Assembly (NCBI RefSeq): GCF_000150275.1
Contig: NW_002060960.1
Coordinates: 186,001 to 250,000 of the forward strand
DNA: 64,000 bases
Reading direction: 5' to 3'
DNA from: Trichoplax adhaerens
Lineage: Eukaryota; Placozoa; Uniplacotomia; Trichoplacea; Trichoplacidae
Below the pieces are notes generated by a model, which ran no database searches, had not been told where the DNA came from, and saw only the letters and a list, made by a program, of their open reading frames with translations. Numbering within the stretch: the first letter of the stretch is position 1; each line of letters starts with the position of its first letter. This document shows positions 11,468 to 24,600 of the stretch, in pieces. The position numbers were made by a program, and so were the translations under genes.

Positions 11468-12960
11468 TTTACCCCATACGTTTAAAAAATAGACTTTTAG
11501 TGTAAGTTACGCATCAATGAACGACTTACTAGGCATTTAATCATAAGTTTACTCGTTTTCTTGCTATCAGAGATCAAAAATGATCTACGATTAGGAATAG
11601 CTTGGCTTGAAGGTCCAGATTTATGGCATGTAGTCATTATTGCTTCCATGATGGTGATGGTTGAATTAGTGAAGAAAAGAATGCCTTTCTCAGAAAGTTT
11701 CATCGTTATATAGGCGATTCTAATCACCTTAGCTATGGTCCAATTTGCCCAACTATGCACTGTTTATGCAAATTAGAAAATTCTAATTAGATTTTATTGA
11801 GACTACCCTACCTTTATCTACCTATGAATTATCATAAACTAGCTAACTATATGCATGCTCATTTATCATTCATCGAGTTAACGTATTATTAACTAGCTGG
11901 TAGAGATTTCTCGTAATAAGGTGAAATTTAATAATATTATGAGAAGTACTGGAAATTAGGGGAAAAGTAGGCGTAACTTTGGTCAATAAGTATCTCATAG
12001 CCTAGCCTTTGTACACCATTACCGATACATAACTGCAATTCAATGGATTACATCATATTGTTATTTATTATTGCAAAGCAAAAATTTAAAACTTTAAGTT
12101 AAGCAATGACAGTAAGATAGAGCCTTTTAAAATTAGAAAAATACTACTTTGTAAGTATTTAATTGCTATACTGCATTTCTCTATCAAAGATGTTGGTAAT
12201 ACAGATTTTTCGTTGATATAAATACTGTCATGATTTTGCATGGACAATCAAACTACCTAGATGATATTTCATTAAAACCAGCATAAAATTAAAAATAAAA
12301 TGGTCACTTCATGGCATCATGGTGATTATGTCGTTATGTCATACTCTGGGACTATCATCATAAACTCAGATCGCATTGGTATGATTATCTACCTTTATTT
12401 AAGCCGTTATTGGTATTTTGGTAAGGTAGCGTTTATTTTAGTTTTATCATTGTAATTAATATGTACAACTGAAATGAAATGAATCTTTTACGTGATATAT
12501 GAAAAAAAAATCGCTATTTGCTGGCGGTATCAATTTCTCTTTTAGATTTCATTTAGAATAACAGAATAGGATTATGTAGGAAAACTTCTTTACCTAAGGA
12601 TCTTTTGATCACATTTATTTTCAAAGACAACAATAAATCATCCAGTAACGATAGCATAATATAGATGTACATTGCATCGATGACGCGTTGCTTTAATCAC
12701 TTCTATTCAATTTCAGGTTAACGATTGGAATTCCTATACTATATTCTATGATATGAGCAAGTTATTTTTTCGTAGTTCTCTGGTCACGAGCTATTAGCGT
12801 AATTGCTGGGAATTTAGCATGACGATTTCTTGGAATTGCAATGCTGGATATGCTAAGAATGCAATGACGTAACCCTGCCATCGAAATTTCTCTCGAATAC
12901 TTAGAAGTCTATTATTAGCTTGATTTGAGCTTAACCCTTTATGAATTAGTTTAAATTAGA

Positions 12961-14030
12961 TCTACTAGTATTTTAAGAACAGAAGATGATAGTATACAAG
13001 ACGACCAAAAATTAACAATGATCCCAAAACTTCCAGACGATTTCGAGTAGATTACCCGTGATATTCATGAGCAAACACAACGGGTATGTCGTGTATGCTT
13101 CTCAATAAGATATATGTAGTCTACTCTTAGTAAAAGTGATTTTCCACTATATTATAGCATAACTCCATCTAGATATAATCTACATTAACAATTTACACTG
13201 TGGGTATCTCTTTCTACTCTAATTGAATTATATCGTAGAACTACCTTAACATAGAAGTAAGATATCCTTAATAACCATTCGTGTTTACGAGCGATTTTCT
13301 CCTGCTGTGCCAATTGCGTAGTAAAAGAGCTATCTTCATGCCTCAATTTCGTTAGTTAGGTCAGTTAGTTACACAGTAAGCTTGCACGCTTTACCTATTC
13401 TACTTTACAACTATTCGACAAATTTACATCGTTATACATGCTATAACCTTACACGGTTTCTCTTCACACTCATTGCAATAAAGACTCTGCTTTCAATAAA
13501 CAAATTTCTTGATCATTTATTACAATTATGATGAACACTCAATCTTCCGAAACCTCACAGGCTGTATTATTCCTTCTGGTATCATAATCACCTCCGTGCA
13601 ACGATGCCAAATTGTATACCAATAATAAAATAATAAATATAATCATTGATTTAAGGTAAAGGTTTGGGTTAGTGTGCTGCACACTATTCTGAGTAAAGCC
13701 TAATAGGTAAGTAATACTGCGTGGATGGATACCCACTATCGTATGGGTAAATATGCAACGCATCCAGCTGCGCTGACTGTCACTGTTCGTCCACGAATCG
13801 AAAATTATTATAATTAGAATTATATAGACAGCGATTGCATGCAATATACAGGAATGAAGGATTCGCTGCTGTATAAGCAATGCATAAAGTTATTTCTTGG
13901 AATTTGGGCGATAGAATGTGGTGAATCGTATTTTATTTTTCTCCTACATTTTTCAAGCTAGCCAGTTGAATACATTAATTATCGTTCGTGTAGACTATAA
14001 CGTCTTTTTAAAAAAGGGTACGTTAAGTTT
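12961..14030. repeat. Copy B of the ~1.1-kb direct repeat
   Basis: Partner of 7232-8362, in the same orientation, with the landmarks listed there. The 113-residue minus-strand ORF at 13539-13880 lies wholly inside this copy. It has no counterpart of equal length in the first copy, so it is probably chance. Confidence 0.75.
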
Positions 14031-14322
14031 GGAATTTTATAATATGAATACAGCAAATCTATATACTGCATAATGCAAAGTAAAACAGTAGAAGTATATA
14101 CAGAACACGAATACATCGAGCATGGGTAAAAATATAGGTAAAAGCAAGGGTAAAAGTTATCATTATGAGCATTCCTTTAGGTAAAATCGGAATGACTATC
14201 ATATTCCAGTTAGTAGTCCTACAAGTCCTACAAGTAGTCAAAGGCACCAAGCTGTGATGCCATAATGCTATAGTACGGACTGTTGTAGAGTGTAAAAGGG
14301 GCAGGTTCTTCTCCGAGTTTGC

Positions 14323-14866
14323 AACTTGCTTGTATTCTAGTCCTTGACCTTGGACCATCAAGTAGCGCCGCATCGATGACATGCAAATTAGTATAGTAGT
14401 TTGCCGATGCATATTATACAGTTGTAGTAAGTCCATTATTAAGAGTCCACCTTAAATCAGTCTAACTGGATTTAAAAGCCGAATTAAGCTTTATTACAAT
14501 CTAAGCTTATAAAACCTAGCGCATGACCTATTTAGTAATAGTAGTAACATTATCACGCTTCCACACGCTAATCACGGGCATTAAATTACCATATAACTTG
14601 CTTGTATTCTAGTCCTTGACCTTGGACTATCAAGTAGCGCCGCATCGATGACATGCAAATTAGTATAGTAGTTTGCCGATGCATATTATACAGTTGTAGT
14701 AAGTCCATTATTAAGGGTCCACCTTCAATCAGTCTAACTGGATTTAAAAGCCAAATTAAGCTTTATTACAATCTAAGCTTATAAATCCTAGCGCATGACC
14801 TATTTAGTAATAGTAGTAACATTATCACGCTTCCACACGCTAATCACAGGCATTAAATTACCATAT
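14323..14866. repeat. Recent 272-bp tandem duplication
   Basis: Two adjacent units, 14323-14594 and 14595-14866, are the same length and differ at only a handful of positions (for example GGACCATC/GGACTATC, AGAGTCC/AGGGTCC, AATCACGGG/AATCACAGG). Each unit begins AACTTGCTTGTATTCTAG and ends ATTAAATTACCATAT. The near identity shows a young duplication or ongoing homogenisation. A 125-residue minus-strand ORF (14059-14436) starts inside the first unit; I do not recognise it. Confidence 0.9.
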
Positions 14867-15299
14867 TTTGCCCGAGCAAGAACCACTAATCGCATTCAAC
14901 TACGCAAGTAATATAGCTTACGGGAGTCCATATTAGTAATTCCAGACTTTATTCAGAATTTAACTCAAGTACTAAACTTACGGCACTACAACAGCACAAA
15001 AAGAAAAGTGTAGTGCAGCAATCTGATTAGCTAATGGCTCATAAATGATCAAGAGCAGCATTCCCACTTGACATTTAACTTAAAATCGAAATTGCTAGCT
15101 CTCTGAGGCTATGTTCGAAGGATGCCATGTTCCAATATGTCCATCCTATCGTCTTTCTGTAGCAGTGGCTCTATGCGGGACAACTCCTCTCTATGCCAAC
15201 TTCAATGTTCTACTAATAGGCAGTTGTATGCACTATTGAATCATGTTTGGTCATGGAATTCAATGGTTGCCTTGCAAACTACTGTACAGCGGATATTCA

Positions 15300-15569
15300 T
15301 CACGGTCGCATTATCATTTTTACTATCATTTTGGAGTGGAGAGAGATCATTGAAAGTAAGTGGATTTTCTTCCCCATTGAAGTCATCCTTGATGGCAGAA
15401 TCCAAGCGATAACCCTTAAATTAGTAGTGATCGATACCATTGGAGCTGTACTTGAATAAATGGTGCTCTTAAAGCGATAATCTTCAGCGGTAAAATGACC
15501 GCCATGACCTGGGACTAAAGATCCCTCAAGCCAGTCTAAAGCATCCATTTGACGTGGTGTCAATCGCAA
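15300..15569 (-). other. Doubtful ORF head to head with TSC2
   Basis: An 89-residue ORF (RLTPRQMDALDWLEGSLVPG near its start) lies just upstream of the TSC2 start and on the opposite strand. A second minus-strand frame just downstream of it (about 15253-15412) is also open and reads FNGEENPLTFNDL. The base composition is less AT-rich than the neighbouring intergenic DNA. It could be the first exon of a divergent gene sharing the TSC2 promoter, or simply 5' regulatory sequence. No family recognised and no following exons could be traced. Confidence 0.2.
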
Positions 15570-15640
15570 TCGGGTGACGGTCGTGTAGCGCTGACGTGAA
15601 TGTTGTAACGTGTTGTTGCGTGGTCATCCTCACTTTCAAA

Positions 15641-18600
15641 ATGGATTCCAGCCCTAATCAAAGTGGAAATCAAAGCGGGAATAATTCCCGAAACGCTGGT
15701 CGGAAAGAATCAATTAAAAATAAATTACAACATTTTCTAGGTATCAGGCAAACTACCAATGTTGCAAGGGAAAATAGCCAATCTGCAAAGAGTCCACCCT
15801 TAGAAACGATAGTTTGCTCTGTCAGTGTATTAAAGGTGATGCAGCCTGTTGAAAAAATTCATTGCGTCTATCGCTATGTCGGATAATCATATTCAATCTC
15901 TTAGCATAGGCAATAGTCATCGTTATGGCTTGTAGGCAAAGATCATGTTGTACAATTGTTTATTCCTTTTACCTGTAGGATATCGGTCCTGAATCATCCA
16001 TTACTCAACGTATCAAAGCCTTACGTGATTTACAAAAAGTAATTCAAAAGCACAAGATAGAAAAGGTTTGTTCGATCTCGTATATTACTGAGTCAGTCTG
16101 ATAATAGGTTTACAATATTAATCCATTTCATCTTTCTACTATGCAATGATGGTAGCAAAAGTTTGTTGTAGACGAATGGAGTTGTTGTTGTTGAAGAAAG
16201 CGATTTGCTATTGACTAGTGGAGATATTGTTGAAGAAAATGATGTGCTATAGACTAGTAGAGATATTGTTGAAGAAAATGATGTGCTATAGACTAGTAGA
16301 GATATTATTGAAGAAAATGATTTGTTGTAGACTAGTGGAGTTGTTGTTGTTGTTGAAGAAAGCGATTTGCTATTGACTAGTAGAGATATTGTTGAAGAAA
16401 ATGATGTGCTATAGACTAGTAGAGATATTATTGAAGAAAATGATTTGCTATAGACTAGTAGAGATATTATTGAAGAAAATGATTTGCTATAGACAGAGTA
16501 GAGTTGCTCTTGTTGAAGAATACGATTTGCTATAGCTAGTACAGTTGTTGTTGAAGAGAATGAGTTGTTATAGGCTAGTAGAATTTCTTATTGAAGAAAA
16601 TGAGTTGTTATAGACTAGTAGAATTTCTTGTTGAAGAAAACGACTTGCTATAGATTAGTAGAGTTGCTGTTATTGAAGAAAACGATTTGTTACAGACTAG
16701 TAGAGTTGCTGTTATTGAAGAAAACGATTTGCTATAGACTCGTAGAGTTGTTATTGTTGAAGAAAGTGATTTGCGATTGATTAGTAGAGTTGTTATTGTT
16801 GAAGAAAGTGATTTGCTATAGACTAGTTGAAATATTGTTAAAGAAAGTGATTTGCTATAGACATAGTAGAGTTGCTGTTGAAAGAAAACGATTTGCGATA
16901 GAGTAGTAGAGTTGTTGAAGAAAATGATTTGTGATAGACGAGTAGAATATTGCTGAAAAAAACGATTTATTATATAGACTGGTAGAGTTGCTGTTGTTGA
17001 AGAAAAAGGCTTGCTATGCACTAGTAGGATTGAGTTGTTATGATTGAAGAAAAGGCTTTACTATGGACTAGCAGAATTAACTTGTTAGATAGTGTCACTG
17101 AATCGGTCGTATAGTCTTTTCTGCCTCGTAGTAGTTTAAGAAAAGTTTTATTTATACTCGTAGAATGGAGTTGTTATGAATGAAGAAAATAGTTGCTCTG
17201 CACGGTAGAATAGAGTTCTTATGATTGAAGAAAAGCTTTGCTATAGAATAGTAGAGTCGAGCTATGATGGTTGAAGAAAAGGCTTGCTATACACTAATAG
17301 AATTGAATTGTTAGATTGTGTTACTGAATCAGTTAGGTACACGTATTATTTTGTCTATCAGTTAATCTTTCTACTATGCAATGATTAAGGAAAAGACATG
17401 TTGTGGATGAGTAGAATTGCTCCGTACATTGTGTCACTGAATCATAAAGTAATTGACCTGTTACGTTTTGCACATCTATTAACATTCTGTATGATCGACT
17501 TGTATCTAGTTTGGAATTGAAGCAATATGGGAAGCTATGAAGGACATTATTTTAACTAAGAATTTCTCTATTGAAAATCGCCAGGAAGCATTACTGTTTG
17601 TCAACTATTTAATCTTAAGTCAGGTGAATGCTTAACAATTATGCTTTACTTTGTTTACTAATGGTTAATATATGCGACATATACAAATTGAATGTTGTGA
17701 ATAGGTGGAGTAATTCTAAGAAAATTATCTTCATTTGTTAATACCGTACTGGTTAGAGTATTCAAATCATGGGTAGATAGATAGAATTTGATTTGTTTAC
17801 TTAAAATAGTTCAGTATTATTGCTTGATATGGTGCGAAATATTTCTATTACTGTGGAATAGCCAATCCTAGAGCTCAAGTCTTTATAGGAATACAAGTAC
17901 AACATAGCTTAACTTATCGGACTTGTATCAACGTTACACACTTTACTGTAATAATAATTGACATCGAGATGACTATGATTTGTAGACCTAGTATCTACTG
18001 AATAGCCGGTGGAGAATATCCAAATCTTAATGGAAAAACTTACTGAGAAAAATATCTAATTCGATACCAACGCATTTCATTGAATGCTCGATGTAGTTTT
18101 ATTTAAATGATCTTTCACCGTTTGAAACATTCTTACAATCTGCTGTTGTTAATATACGTATATTGTATTCGTTAACGTTGAAAGATTGAACGAAAAACGA
18201 TATCAACTACTTTCTCCTCTATTATATGTTTGAACTAAACACAATCTATTCTAATTATTGATGTTTTATTTAAATTGATATGCAGAGAGATCAATTGGAA
18301 ATCCTTCGACTGTATTTCTTTAGATTTATCAAAGAAAAATTAACGGATAGTATGGATATGCCATATCGGTAATTAACGTCTCCGACAATGTTTAAAGTGA
18401 CAACACTGTTAATATTTACTATGTGTAATTGGTTTATGTCCATATATGCTGCGTTGTATGGCAACTTGTAAATATAATGCATTAAAGACTGGCTTATCTA
18501 ATACATATAATACGTAATTTTGTAAAATACTTTCTATAACTCAAAGTACCATCCTTTCTAGAACTTAAATAGAATGAATCATGCTTATATTAAATTTTTA

Positions 18601-21600
18601 TTAAAAATTAGGCTTGAGATGTTAAAAGCTTTAACAAATTGTGGAAAAGATGTTAGCTACTTTCAAGAAGAGATAGGTAAGTTAACATTGAATAAGTATA
18701 CTTAAAAAACTTTACTTTATTTCATTTCACACAACGGATCATTAAAGGATAATGTGATTTACTAGGTCGAAACAGTAATTGTAAATGTGACAAAGATAAA
18801 TACTTTTTCCCTATTTCATTTTTTTAGGCCCTTTCTTGTGTATACTAACTAAGGATATTATATCACTTGGAAAGTATGTAGAGAAATTTTTTTGTTATTA
18901 CAATTTCACTCAATTTAGTTTTCACTTTTATTGCACGATTAATAATTACCATAAAATCCGGTTGTAACATCTGGCTTAACTCCATCTGCTCTTAATCATA
19001 GAGCGCATAATTTCTTACAATTTGTCGCTAATATTTTCCGGTTCAATTCCTGCTGTCTCGATGATAATGAAGTAGAAAATATATTAAGGTAAGAGGCCAT
19101 CTAAATTGGATTTCATTGTATTTTAGTGTAATAATTACTGTAAATTGTTTTTATTTTAATGAGTGAAATGACAACATGGTTTTTTTTAATTTACAGCCAA
19201 ATATGTTATCTTTGTCGATTAACTGAAAATCCCGTCAATTTGAAGGTTCCTGAGATGCTTAAGCTTTATCGATAGTATTGTAGTAATTATAACAACCGTT
19301 AAGATAGCCTGCAAAATATTGATCCCTAATAGGATGTATTAAAATTTGATTTATGCACGTACAATTTTATAGGAGGGACTGAATGTCTTGGATGCAGTTA
19401 TTCGTTATAGCAGTGTCCCTAGTAATGCCTTAGAAGACTTAGTCGCCGTCTTATGTCGTGTGGTAAATTTAAAAGATTTTGCAAATTCAAGTTGGCAAGT
19501 AAGATGAATTAACTTCAATTTTAAACTAGATTAAGTTTATTATTGAAAACAATTGTGTTTTGCAATTTATATAATCTATTTGCTTTTAGATTATGAGAAA
19601 CTTAATTGGTTCTCATCTGGGTCATAGCAGCATTTATACTATGTGCTGTGTATTACAAAACAGGTAAAATTTCATGAGATTTTTATTTGCTTACCCATAG
19701 TACGACATTTGGAGGAATGATAATTATTTTTGACTGTTAGTGAACTCCATCTGATATTGCTATTACAGTGACAACTATCAAGACATAAACTTACTACGAG
19801 GTGCAGTATCATTCATTGGTATTTGTTTATGGGGTCAGCGCAGTGTTGAAGCCATGAAATATTCTTCTACATCTGTTCTTCCGTCGTTTTTACAAGTTCT
19901 TAATTGTAATCAGCCTATTGTTGCGTATGAAATTGCGATATCAATTCAACGTTTGATCAAGAAATATAGCAGCAACTTACAAGTTGTTACGTGGGATATT
20001 TTATTAGATATCATTGAATCTTTAGTTCGTTATTGTCAAGATTCGCAATTGTCTGATGAACGATTAACGGCGGTGACTCATGACATTTTAACACATATTG
20101 AGCAGATCTATGAGTCCAATAGTTACAATGGCCCAACTAAAAAGTTATTTGCGATATTGGAAGCCAACTCTGATACTCGACCTACAAGTAGTGTTTTAGT
20201 TCAAATTTCTTACCATTCTCAATATCTTCACCCTACTACCGATAACTGGTTAGGTAAATTAGCTGCTATGATGGACAAATATTTTAAATTTGATGTTCGG
20301 ACTGAAGTTCGTTGTAAAATGCTTAGTGTGCTATTTGATATTTACCGTATGCATCAATCTATTTACGAAGAAGAAATTATTGGAGACATTGTTGGCCCGT
20401 GCTTGTTGCAATGCGTTATTGACGAAAGAGATCATGGGGTTCGTGTAGTAGTGATCAACTTTTTGATTGATATCATAGTTAATTCGAATGCTCGCATAAG
20501 ATCAGATGTTATCAATACTATGGAATGTATAGTCTGCACGTACCTCCGTATCGATACAAGCGCTGTGGTGGAGGATGGGGAGATGTTGCTACAGGATGTC
20601 AATCTTGCTATCGTTGGTCTAATTGATGCTTTTAAAGAATTATTTCTCAGACAACCTCCGGAATTTGCACAAAAGATATATAACATCCTATTAGATCACT
20701 TACTGCTGCATTATCAACGGAAATTTAATGGACTAACTGCTTGTCAGTTGCGTTGTACTGTGTTTAAATGGCTATTGCAGTTGCGTATAAACCATCGTGG
20801 AAGTGTGGGTGTCATGAAAACGGTCGAAGGTAGAGATATTGTTCAATTTAGTCCCTATTTACTATTTCAAGTAGATGAAAACATAGATAGGGAAGAAGTC
20901 ATAGACGCGACCCAAGCAGATCATCGGTATGAATTGTGGAAAGTGGCAAAAATATCATATGCAAAGGCTACAAATGCGATATTACATTGTTTAGAAACGG
21001 AGCGCGATTGGGCTGTTTTAATTATCGTTTTAAAAAATATGGAACAATTATTGCAATATAAGGAATTAATTCTCAGTGGAAAGAACTTAAACTCAATTTG
21101 TAGATCACTACACTTAATGATTAACGATAATGAAATGTTTTTCCGCCGAATTCAAGGCGTCCCTTATGGAGTATCGATGGAAGATTTTCGAGCATGTGTA
21201 TCATGTGTTCTTGAGGTAATTATATGTTACCACGAACGCCTAGATGTGAGTACGCAAAGCGCACTTGTGAAGTGCTTTGAGAATGGATTAGGTCAAAAGA
21301 GAGCTGATTTATGCGTTAGGTCATTAACTTTATGTCTTTTAGAAATGCCAGATGTAACATTGAAACAGGTGCCAGCTTTACTTCGTATATTTGCAAGCTT
21401 AGAGCATTCAACATCAGTTGCTCAAGCTATTCTAGAATTTTTCTCCGCTTTAACTACATGTCGATACTCCTATAGTAATTTATCGGAAGATGATTACATG
21501 AACATTATCGCTACTCTGGTCCCCCTTGCTAATCCATATAGCTACGCTCACTTTATTGCTATTTTATCGTATCATGTTATTCTTAATTGGTTTGCAAAGT

Positions 21601-24600
21601 GTAATATTCATGTTCGCCAAGCTCTAGCGGGTAACCTTATGAACGCTTTACAAATTGAGTGTCACCAACAGTCCACAGATTCCAGTAGTTCCTCGGTTCG
21701 GCGTTCAACATCTCTTAGGCAGATGGATGATGCCTTAATAGCCGGTCACATCTCTCGTGATAATAGACCTAGAAGTGTTACGGTTAATGTAAGTAATGTT
21801 AGTAACACAATGGTTCCTTTAACTGTCGCCACGGAAAGCTACAAAAACCCTGCAACAAAAGGAAATTTATCCGTCAGTAAAGCTAGACAGTTGCATCAAG
21901 AAATGACTGAAATCTCTTTAGACTTTATTTGCCGTGTTACTTTTGCTTCATATTCTCCCACTTGTAGCAAAAGATCGCAATCTATGGAGATGTTATTACG
22001 TGATGGGTTATCACAGACTTACATTATAAATGGATCAGTTGTTACGATTACAACATCACGAGCTAGTCCTCAGACTACTGATATCTCTACTGCATCTAAA
22101 GATGATAAGCAAAGCTTTATTTCAGAACAAAATCGTCAACAAGGGACATCGGATATCTCGCCAAGTTCAACTATAGATGCATTCGGATATGAAGGTCAAG
22201 ATACTGGTTACCGTAAGAACTTATCTTGTAGTTGTGCAGAAATTGTAATACGTCGAGCCACCGGCAATGTGTCCTGGGTGATACAAACTAATAACAAACT
22301 AAGTGAGCAGCCCTTTCATCGGGAACTTAATGAAATCCTCTGTGAAAATGATATATTCACGATGAAGCGAGGATCAGGATTAAAGAATCGTACAACTGAG
22401 CTTCCTGAATTAACAGAACTTACCAAGGTGAACGATTTCCGTCAAGGCAGCCAGTCCGAGCGAAGATTTAACAAAATTAGAGAAGTAGAGGAGCATCAAA
22501 TTCCAGGTTCGTACGGTGTGTTTCCAATCCTTTAATTTTAATTTTAGTAAGACTTTTCCTTTCGGAATCCCAAATTAGATAAGACTACTGATATAGAAAA
22601 GAAATTTCAGCAGATGACTGACCCAAATGTATCTAACAATGCAGCATCTCGCTTGGTAAGAAGTCACATAAATATCCTTTTCATAATCATTATAATCATA
22701 CATGCTCTTAAATTTTAGGGAAGACAATCCGTATCGAGTAGTAATTCATTCGATGATTATTCCAGTATCGATTTATCTGGTACAGTATATGATTAATTGT
22801 TAATATTTTTAAACATTCTTAGCTCACTTTATTTTTTTTTATGTAGTTAAATCATCGTCATACGATCAACTTAGCGGCCGATTGCAACAGTTGCAACCAG
22901 ATTCAGATAATCAAGTAAGACTTGTTGATGAACCAATTTATCTGATTGCTAATTGGTTAATTTCAATGAAGCATTAACAAAGATTTATAACATTAAGAAG
23001 CTGTTACGCACGGTCTTGTTTTCGTTGTTCAATGCTAACATATAACTGTGTGAATTCGAATTTCTGTAGATATTCTTAGGCGAATCTTCAAGCGATCATA
23101 TCTCTGTCAACATGATGAAGGAGGATGTAAAAGGAGATACTGCCGGTCGAGCAAAATCATTGGACAATGAGCGACCAAACAAATTACCAGTAGATGACGC
23201 CTGTTTGAATAAAAGTAGTATTATTTTAAATGAAGACGCTTCAGAGGAAAATGCTGCTATCGTTGAAGAAAATCCCACTTATACTAAAACCAAATCAGGT
23301 GCTTAAATGTAATAATTAAAATCTGTGTGCTTACGTTAAGAGGATCGGGTTGCAGCTAAAGGAAATGATTTAACTTTTACTATTGATTTTAATGTAATAG
23401 CTCAAATAAGGCAATCGTTGCGAACTAAGGAGGACTTGCATAATGAACTTACACCAAGGTTAGCAAATAGCTGGAAATGATAATAGTGTCTGAAAGCCGA
23501 GTTAAAATTTCAATTCATGTATCTGTTTGATTCCTAGTTATGTATTGTTTCATATCCTTCAACTACCTATCGTTGGAATGGACTATTCTAATATAACAGT
23601 CGTTCCGAATGTCGAGGTATACGACTGTAATTATTAACTAATTTTTCTAGTGTAATTTTCTGAGTAATAAATAATTCTCAAAGGGATTAAAATCCTTCAA
23701 AAATTAATTATTAAGGTTTTAAATCGAGCAATTAATCAAATCGATCGAATACCACCATTTAGTACCCATAAAATTGGTTTAGTTTATGTAGATAAAGGGC
23801 AGGTAGGAGTTGCTTTATCATAAATGTTGTGACTTTCGTTTTTGAGTACTGCACGCTTATAATACCAAGATATAATAATTATGTACATCTAGGAAAATAA
23901 TGAGCAGGCTATATTAAAGAATACTTTTGGATCCAAAAATTATCAAAATTTTTTGAACGAATTGTCCGATTTAATCGATTTGCAAAACCCTTCAACTTTA
24001 CATATTTATACGGGTGGTCTTGATCGCAGTGGAGCTGATGGTAATTTTGCTTGTGCATGGCAAGACGCCACTACTCAAGGTACTACATATGTTGTAAAAC
24101 GTACGATTTAATACAAAAATTGATGATAATTACTATGACTTTGTTATACCTTCTGGTCTAGTTATTTTTCATGTGGCAACACTTATGCCTAATAAAGAAA
24201 CAGATTCCTCTTGCCGTAGCAAGAAAATGCACATCGGAAATGATTTTGTTACCATCGTATATGATGATTCTGATGCAGGATATCAGTTTGAAACGGTTAC
24301 GGTAAGTCAGTGACCGTTTTGCTATTTGTTGATAAGTTATGTTTCAACTCGAGCGTTAAACTAATTAAAGTAAATTATATTATCTGCAATTTTAGGGTCA
24401 ATTTAATTTTGTTGAAATAGTTATCAGAAGTATTAGTCATGGATTAAACACCATTATGGTTCATGTTAAAAACGAATGCAAAGCAGCAGTGGAGGAATTT
24501 AATTTACGGCAACAATTAGTTATATCTGATGCTTCCTTGGCTAATATAGTCAGACAAATGGCTATTCAGTACAATGTTAGTTCCTACAGAAATAAATATA

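Larger units (their letters stand above)
5731..15640. other. Repeat-rich intergenic region IFT27 / TSC2
   Basis: Nearly 10 kb between the divergent starts of IFT27 and TSC2. It contains palindromic TACTGTA sequence, a hairpin element, several diverged tandem duplications and two kilobase-scale direct repeats, each listed separately. The only persuasive ORF is the cysteine-rich one at 10274-10720. Other ORFs are short, poor in composition or inside repeats. The stretches 8365-10270 and 11770-12960 show only AT-rich sequence with no structure I can name. Confidence 0.6.

Noticed and set aside
11497-11760. 87-codon minus-strand ORF that could recall a receptor fragment (SDSKKTSKLMIKCL)
   Set aside because: Too short, no flanking exons, and the opposite strand is also open for over 60 codons in the same place, so the signal is not specific.
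13539-13880. 113-codon minus-strand ORF
   Set aside because: Lies inside copy B of the 1.1-kb repeat, is not preserved in copy A and shows no domain.
14059-14436. 125-codon minus-strand ORF beginning in the tandem duplication
   Set aside because: The start lies in duplicated sequence, the tail runs into low-complexity AT-rich DNA and no domain is recognised.
16608-17021. 137-codon minus-strand ORF of repeated Ser/Thr/Phe peptides
   Set aside because: It is the complement of the 39-bp minisatellite in TSC2 intron 2 and ends where the repeat decays.
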